Source of the DNA: Nioella nitratireducens
Lineage (GTDB): Bacteria > Pseudomonadota > Alphaproteobacteria > Rhodobacterales > Rhodobacteraceae
Length of the DNA: 64,000 nt
NCBI RefSeq assembly: GCF_001879715.1
Contig: NZ_MNBW01000006.1
Span: 186,001 to 250,000 of the forward strand
Direction: 5' to 3'
A program made the translations under genes and the position numbers. The notes under the pieces are model-generated. The model did not search any database. It was given only the letters and a program-made list of their open reading frames with translations, and was not told where the DNA came from. The stretch's first letter is position 1. Each line of letters begins with the position of its first letter. Shown piece by piece: positions 51,990-64,000 of the stretch.

Positions 51990-52182
51990 CCCGTCCTGTC
52001 CGAGACGGAGGGTTGGGTTAAGACCCAATAATTCCTTCCCGAGATGGGAAACGAGACTAGGAGTTTCCGAGGATTTCCTCGGGCGATCTGATGGCTCGGG
52101 ACCCTGACTTGGACCCGAAGGGACCGGAACGTTTCCGGTCTGTAACTGAGCCGGGGGGTGACCCCCAAACTGGAGTGAAACT
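51990..52182 (+). promoter_or_regulatory. rplJ leader RNA (L10/L12 autoregulation region)
   Basis: The 190-nt stretch before rplJ has no ORF but several stems: CCGAGG-ATTT-CCTCGG (52067-52082), GACCGGAA-CGT-TTCCGGTC (52122-52140) and GGGGG-TGA-CCCCC near 52155. It is placed like the L10 leader that the L10-(L12)4 complex binds to repress its own translation. Assignment rests on position and folding, not on a consensus match. Confidence 0.6.
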
Positions 52183-52701
52183 GTGGATAGAGCCCAGAAA
52201 GAGAAAGTGGTCGAGGAACTCGGCCAGATCTTCGAAAGCTCTGGCGTCGTTGTGGTATCCCACTACGAGGGCCTCACGGTTGCTGAGATGCAGGACCTGC
52301 GCGCACGCATGCGTGAAGCGGGTGGGTCCGTCCGCGTCGCCAAGAACAGGCTCGCCAAGATCGCCCTTGATGGAACGCCGTGCCAAGGCATTGCTGACCT
52401 GATGACGGGCATGACCGTGTTGTCCTTCTCCGAGGATCCTGTGGCTGCGGCCAAGGTTGCCGAGGACTACGCCAAGTCGAACGACAAGTTCGAAATTCTT
52501 GGCGGTGCCATGGGCGATACGATCCTGGACCGGGCCGGTGTCGAGGCCGTGTCGAAAATGCCGTCGCGCGAGGAGCTTATCGCTTCCATCGTCGGCTGCA
52601 TCGGCGCACCTGCTTCGAACATTGCCGGGGCCATTGGCGCACCTGCTTCGAACATCGCGGGCATTCTTTCGACCGTCGAAGAGAAGGCGGAAGCCGCGTA
52701 A
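52183..52701 (+). CDS. rplJ: 50S ribosomal protein L10
   Basis: A 172-residue base of the L7/L12 stalk. It starts with a GTG at 52183 (ribosome site GGAGTGA). The N-terminal RNA-binding part is [54 protein letters not shown]. The tail has an 11-residue exact tandem unit with GAPASNIAG, followed by the L12-binding helix. The tandem unit is also encoded by a nearly exact 33-nt repeat at 52603-52655. A GTG start and a long leader suit translational control. Confidence 0.96.
   Translation: MDRAQKEKVVEELGQIFESSGVVVVSHYEGLTVAEMQDLRARMREAGGSVRVAKNRLAKIALDGTPCQGIADLMTGMTVLSFSEDPVAAAKVAEDYAKSNDKFEILGGAMGDTILDRAGVEAVSKMPSREELIASIVGCIGAPASNIAGAIGAPASNIAGILSTVEEKAEAA
52603..52655 (+). repeat. 33-nt tandem duplication in rplJ
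   Basis: GGCGCACCTGCTTCGAACAT occurs at 52603-52622 and again at 52636-52655, giving two GAPASNIAG units in the L10 tail. The same duplication seems common in related L10 proteins, so it is probably old. Confidence 0.8.
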
Positions 52702-52771
52702 GCAACCCGAGACCCGTCGTAGGACTTACCTTGCGACGTTGGAACACATACCTAGATACGGAACCTGAAAA

Positions 52772-53152
52772 ATGGCTGATCTGAAAGCACTGGCCGAACA
52801 AATCGTTGGCCTGACCCTCCTGGAAGCCCAGGAACTGAAAACCATCCTCAAAGACGAGTATGGCATCGAGCCCGCCGCTGGCGGCGCTGTCATGGTTGCT
52901 GGCCCCGCCGGTGACGCCGGTGGCGAAGCCGCCGAAGAGCAAACCGAGTTTGACGTGATCCTCAAAGCCGCTGGCGACAAGAAGATCAACGTCATCAAAG
53001 AAGTCCGCGGCATCACCGGCCTGGGCCTCAAAGAAGCAAAAGAGCTGGTCGAAGCCGGCGGCAAAGCCGTCAAGGAAGGCGTCGACAAAGCCGAAGCAGA
53101 AGACATCAAAGCCAAGCTGGAAGCAGCTGGCGCCGAAGTCGAGCTCAAGTAA
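52772..53152 (+). CDS. rplL: 50S ribosomal protein L7/L12
   Basis: A 126-residue stalk protein present in several copies per ribosome; it recruits and stimulates translation GTPases. The N-terminal dimerisation helices ([31 protein letters not shown]) lead to an Ala-rich hinge. The C-terminal domain is [71 protein letters not shown], which is highly conserved. It has very low use of rare codons. A 249-nt gap with two hairpins separates it from rpoB. Confidence 0.97.
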   Translation: MADLKALAEQIVGLTLLEAQELKTILKDEYGIEPAAGGAVMVAGPAGDAGGEAAEEQTEFDVILKAAGDKKINVIKEVRGITGLGLKEAKELVEAGGKAVKEGVDKAEAEDIKAKLEAAGAEVELK

Positions 53153-53158
53153 TCCGTG

Positions 53159-53218
53159 CCCGGGCCTGCCCGGGGGGATTGAATACAGGCTGGATCCGGG
53201 GATTTCTCGGGTCCAGCC
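53159..53218 (+). terminator. Two hairpins in the rplL-rpoB spacer (attenuator/processing candidate)
   Basis: CCCGGGC and GCCCGGG (53159-53174) form a compact hairpin 7 nt after rplL. GGCTGGATCCG (53188-53198) and CGGGTCCAGCC (53208-53218) form an 11-bp stem with one G-U pair and a 9-nt loop. In E. coli the matching spacer has a partial terminator and an RNase III site that set the ratio of L12 to RNA polymerase; a like role is inferred here. The remaining 180 nt to rpoB show no gene. Confidence 0.6.
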
Positions 53219-53401
53219 AAGCGCGTCTTAGCGAAGGCCCCTTTGCCGGACCTTCCCTTGGACGCGGTTCATGGATCGGGAGCCCGCCGGTGGGACGGCA
53301 GGCATGAATTGATCCGAACCCGTTTGGTTTCAGTGCGGCGTGTGGCCGGTGCCCCGACGGCCCGTGCGACCGCATGAGACAACAGAAAGGTGTTTGAGAG
53401 C

Positions 53402-57535
<4,134 letters not shown>

Positions 57536-57590
57536 GGGGCCTCGCCCCTTCTTTCCCCCCACCTGTCCGCACGAAATCTGAGGTATCAAG

Positions 57591-61817
<4,227 letters not shown>

Positions 61818-61842
61818 TCGGCCTCGCAGCCCCAGACAATCG

Positions 61843-61876
61843 CCCCCGCCGGTCCGCCCGGCGGGGGTTTTTCTTT
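61843..61876 (+). terminator. Rho-independent terminator after rpoC
   Basis: CCCCCGCCGG (61843-61852) and CCGGCGGGGG (61858-61867) form a perfect 10-bp stem with a 5-nt loop and TTTTTCTTT after it. It lies 26 nt past the rpoC stop. Confidence 0.95.
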
Positions 61877-61957
61877 GCCGGTCAGGGATTAACAGATCGT
61901 GGCCTTTCCAATAGGCTTGCGCCGAGCTGAGACCGACAGGCCGGGAAGGGTAGGGAC

Positions 61958-62821
61958 ATGGGCGCAGGTTTTGACAACCAGATCGTGGGAGTCTGCCGGT
62001 TTTCCTATCTTGGATCGGGCGGGTTCGAGGCGTCCAGGCTGTCGCCGGAGGATCTGGAAACGATGCTCTACGATCAGACCCGCATGAACCGGCGTTTCGC
62101 CTTTTTCGAAAAGCTCTGCCTGCCCTCGCTGGCGGCGCAGACCGACCCCGATTTCCGGCTGGTGGTGCTGATCGGCACCTCGATGCCGATGCGCTATCGC
62201 AAGCGGCTGAAAGGGCTGGCTGATCAGTATCCCTTTCTTCAGGTCTGCGCGCTTGACCCGTACGGACCGCTCAACGCCACCAAGCGCGCCTATCGTCGGG
62301 GCCTGCCGGACGGGGCCGATTTCATCACCGGGTTTCGCATCGACGACGACGACGCGGTGGCCATCGACTATATCGAAAAGACGCGGACGGTTGCCGAGAA
62401 GCTGATCGAGATGGGGTGGGCCGACGCGGACAACCCCGCCGTTATCGCCTTTCACCGGGGCATCTATTGGGACATGACCGACCAGGATCATCCGTTCCAC
62501 GATTTCCGGGAAATCGGGCCGCTGGGGCTGGCCAGTGCCATGGTCACAAAGGCTGACGACCAATCTAACATGTTTCGCTGGAACCACCGCCGGGTGGCGG
62601 CCCATGTGCGGCTGTGGTCGGACCCGACCGACCTGATGTTCGTGCGGACCCTGCACCAGCACAACGACTCGGGCCGGTCGATCCCGCCAGGGGCCGAGGA
62701 AATCGGCAAACCCAAGGCAAGGGCGTTGCTGGCCGAGCGGTTCGGGCTTGACCCGGACGACGTCCTGCCGCTGATGTGGCGCAGGTTTGGCCCTGCATCG
62801 GATGGCGACGAAGAAGAATGA
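61958..62821 (+). CDS. Putative rhamnosyltransferase (PF11316-like), first copy
   Basis: A 287-residue protein of the family annotated as putative rhamnosyl transferase in Rhodobacterales. It starts VGVCRFSYLGSGGF and includes AFFEKLCLPSLAAQTDPDFRLVVLIG, a glycosyltransferase-like fold opening. It has a DDDD metal/nucleotide-sugar motif in ITGFRIDDDDAVAIDYIEK and a late HQHNDSGRSIP stretch. No membrane helix or signal peptide is seen, so it acts in the cytoplasm. The activity has not been shown, and sugar and acceptor are unknown. Its stop overlaps the next gene (ATGA). Confidence 0.75.
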   Translation: MGAGFDNQIVGVCRFSYLGSGGFEASRLSPEDLETMLYDQTRMNRRFAFFEKLCLPSLAAQTDPDFRLVVLIGTSMPMRYRKRLKGLADQYPFLQVCALDPYGPLNATKRAYRRGLPDGADFITGFRIDDDDAVAIDYIEKTRTVAEKLIEMGWADADNPAVIAFHRGIYWDMTDQDHPFHDFREIGPLGLASAMVTKADDQSNMFRWNHRRVAAHVRLWSDPTDLMFVRTLHQHNDSGRSIPPGAEEIGKPKARALLAERFGLDPDDVLPLMWRRFGPASDGDEEE

Positions 62822-63702
62822 CCCTTTCCCCCAATCTCAAGGGCGCGGCTCTGATGATGGGCAGCATGGCGGCCTTCACCTTCAACGACACCTGCATAAA
62901 GCTGGTGTCAGCGGATCTGCCGCTGTTCCAAATCGTGTTCCTGCGCGGGGTGCTGACCACGGTGGCCATCGGCCTGTTGGCGTGGGCCTTCGGGCTGCGC
63001 AGCCTGCGCCTGCCGCGCGGTGACATCTGGAAAGTGGCCGGGCGCACGGCGGCCGAGATCGGGTCGATGTGCGCGTTTCTTTATGCGTTGAAGAACATGC
63101 CGCTGGCCAACGTGACCGCGATCCTTGCGGCGCTGCCGCTGATGGTGACGCTGGCCGGGGCGTTGTTTCTGGGCGAGCCGGTGGGGTGGCGCCGGTTCGC
63201 GGCAATCTCGGTGGGTTTTGTGGGCGTGATGTTGATCGTGAAACCGGGGGCCGAAGGGTTCAACGCCTATTCGCTGCTGGCGCTGCTGGCCGTTTTGCAG
63301 GTGACCGCGCGCGATCTTTTTACCCGGTCCATGTCCGATGGCGTTCCCTCGATGGCGCTGGCGGTGATCACGGCGGCTTCGGTCGGGCTGTTCGGGGGCG
63401 TGGCCATGCTTTGGCAGGGATGGACGCAGGTCACCCCGCACTCTGCCGGGCTGGTCGCCGGGGCGTCGGCGTTTATCGTGGGGGGCTACCTGTTCTCCAT
63501 CATGGTGATGCGCGTGGGCGAGATCGGGTTCGTCGCGCCGTTTCGCTACACCGGCCTGCTTTGGGCGCTTGTGCTTGGCTGGTTCATCTTCGGCGATTGG
63601 CCGTTGCCCACAACGCTGATCGGGGCGGCCATCGTGGTCAGCACCGGGATTTTTACCCTCTACCGCGAACGGGTGCAAAAAGAAGAGGTTGCCCATGCCT
63701 GA
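62818..63702 (+). CDS. DMT superfamily (EamA) transporter
   Basis: A 294-residue inner-membrane protein with ten predicted helices in two EamA repeats. The N-terminal repeat holds GAALMMGSMAAFTFNDTCIKLVSADLPLFQIVFLRGVLTTVAIGLL and the second ends FVAPFRYTGLLWALVLGWFIFGDWPLPTTLIGAAIVVSTGIFTLYRE, both typical of drug/metabolite exporters. The substrate is unknown. It overlaps the preceding rhamnosyltransferase-like gene by 4 nt and the following one by 8 nt, so all three are translationally linked. Confidence 0.85.
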   Translation: MTLSPNLKGAALMMGSMAAFTFNDTCIKLVSADLPLFQIVFLRGVLTTVAIGLLAWAFGLRSLRLPRGDIWKVAGRTAAEIGSMCAFLYALKNMPLANVTAILAALPLMVTLAGALFLGEPVGWRRFAAISVGFVGVMLIVKPGAEGFNAYSLLALLAVLQVTARDLFTRSMSDGVPSMALAVITAASVGLFGGVAMLWQGWTQVTPHSAGLVAGASAFIVGGYLFSIMVMRVGEIGFVAPFRYTGLLWALVLGWFIFGDWPLPTTLIGAAIVVSTGIFTLYRERVQKEEVAHA

Positions 63703-64000
63703 TCCGGCGGTTCAGGTGCTGGGGCTGTGCCGGTTTTCCTACCCTGCAGAACTGGAGGGGTTCCAAACCCGCCACGAAACGATGGACCAGCGGCGCGCGG
63801 CGCTTTACGCTCTGGAGCGGATGGAAACGCGGCTTTTCTGGTTCGAACATATCGCGCTGCCGGGGATCAAGGCGCAAAGCCACCCCGATTTCACCCTGCT
63901 GCTGTTGATGGGCGAGGATATTCCCGACCCTTGGCACAGCCGCCTGCGCGCCCTGATTGATCCGGTGCCGCAGATCGTGCCGGTCTATCGCCCGACCGGC
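63695..64000 (+). CDS. Putative rhamnosyltransferase (PF11316-like), second copy, 3' truncated by window edge
   Basis: The first 102 residues of a second member of the family seen at 61958. It starts with VQVLGLCRFSYPAELEGFQTRHETMDQRRAALYALERMETRLFWFEHIALPGIKAQSHPDFTLLLLMGEDIPDPWHSRL. The LCRFSY, LFWFEH-x-x-LP and HPDF-x-L-L-L-x-G positions match the first copy (VCRFSY, FAFFEK-x-x-LP, DPDF-x-L-V-V-L-I-G). The gene starts 8 nt before the transporter stop and runs off the window, so its end is unknown. Confidence 0.75.
   Translation, partial: MPDPAVQVLGLCRFSYPAELEGFQTRHETMDQRRAALYALERMETRLFWFEHIALPGIKAQSHPDFTLLLLMGEDIPDPWHSRLRALIDPVPQIVPVYRPTG

Overview
The window is a 64 kb stretch of GC-rich chromosome, with coding bias strongly towards G/C at third positions. 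It looks like an aerobic alphaproteobacterium of the Rhodobacterales (Roseobacter/Rhodobacter group). Supporting signs are crotonyl-CoA carboxylase/reductase of the ethylmalonyl-CoA pathway, an ATP synthase Fo operon with separate b and b' subunits and no F1 genes, an RpoHII-type heat-shock sigma factor behind an ECF11/RpoE-like promoter, a perfect Irr (iron control element) box, and the TauE plus TIGR02186 pair. No rRNA, tRNA, CRISPR array, prophage or intact insertion sequence was seen. Nearly all of it is chromosomal core with a few accessory islands.

Layout. 0-4.9 kb: 3' end of ccr, a RecD-like helicase coupled to an SDR dehydrogenase, and a TauE/SafE exporter with its membrane partner. 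5-9.8 kb: a complete BMP-type nucleoside/purine ABC importer. 10-14.5 kb: nfuA-like, tsaB and rimI overlapping behind an Irr box, a universal stress protein, ilvE preceded by a possible 43-codon gene with a nested hairpin, and trpS. 14.6-25.7 kb: a rhomboid-like protein lacking its catalytic residues, murJ-glnD-lpoA on the minus strand, divergent rsmI-yraN-gshB-hydrolase, and yifB. 25.7-32.9 kb: a GST with a YHS-like tail, a phosphatase next to cobU, rpoHII-chaN, and coaBC-dut-moeB. 33-41.5 kb: an amino-acid ABC pair lacking its ATPase, an ArsR regulator with stacked operators, the atpIBEF'F operon, an MDR oxidoreductase, an exported Met-rich protein, a P1 peptidase and an SDR.

41.6-45.6 kb: a LuxR-family regulator divergent from a 1063-residue respiration-independent reductive dehalogenase. 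This enzyme carries its own flavin/NAD(P)H reductase and plant-type [2Fe-2S] domain and is the most unusual gene here. 45.9-49.4 kb: a lytic transglycosylase and the threonine-degradation pair kbl-tdh. 49.6-61.8 kb: the information-processing cluster secE-nusG-rplKA-rplJL-rpoBC with leader and processing hairpins. The window ends with two related putative rhamnosyltransferases on either side of a DMT transporter; the last gene runs off the end.

Between about 27 and 49.5 kb, five copies of a dispersed intergenic repeat occur. The core is GGAGTATTTT followed by CAAGAAGAAG, usually preceded by one or two GC hairpins. Two copies supply the apparent Shine-Dalgarno of the gene they precede. Cobalamin links several genes: cobU and its neighbouring phosphatase belong to cobamide assembly or salvage, the reductive dehalogenase needs a cobamide, and the ccr pathway continues through B12-dependent mutases.
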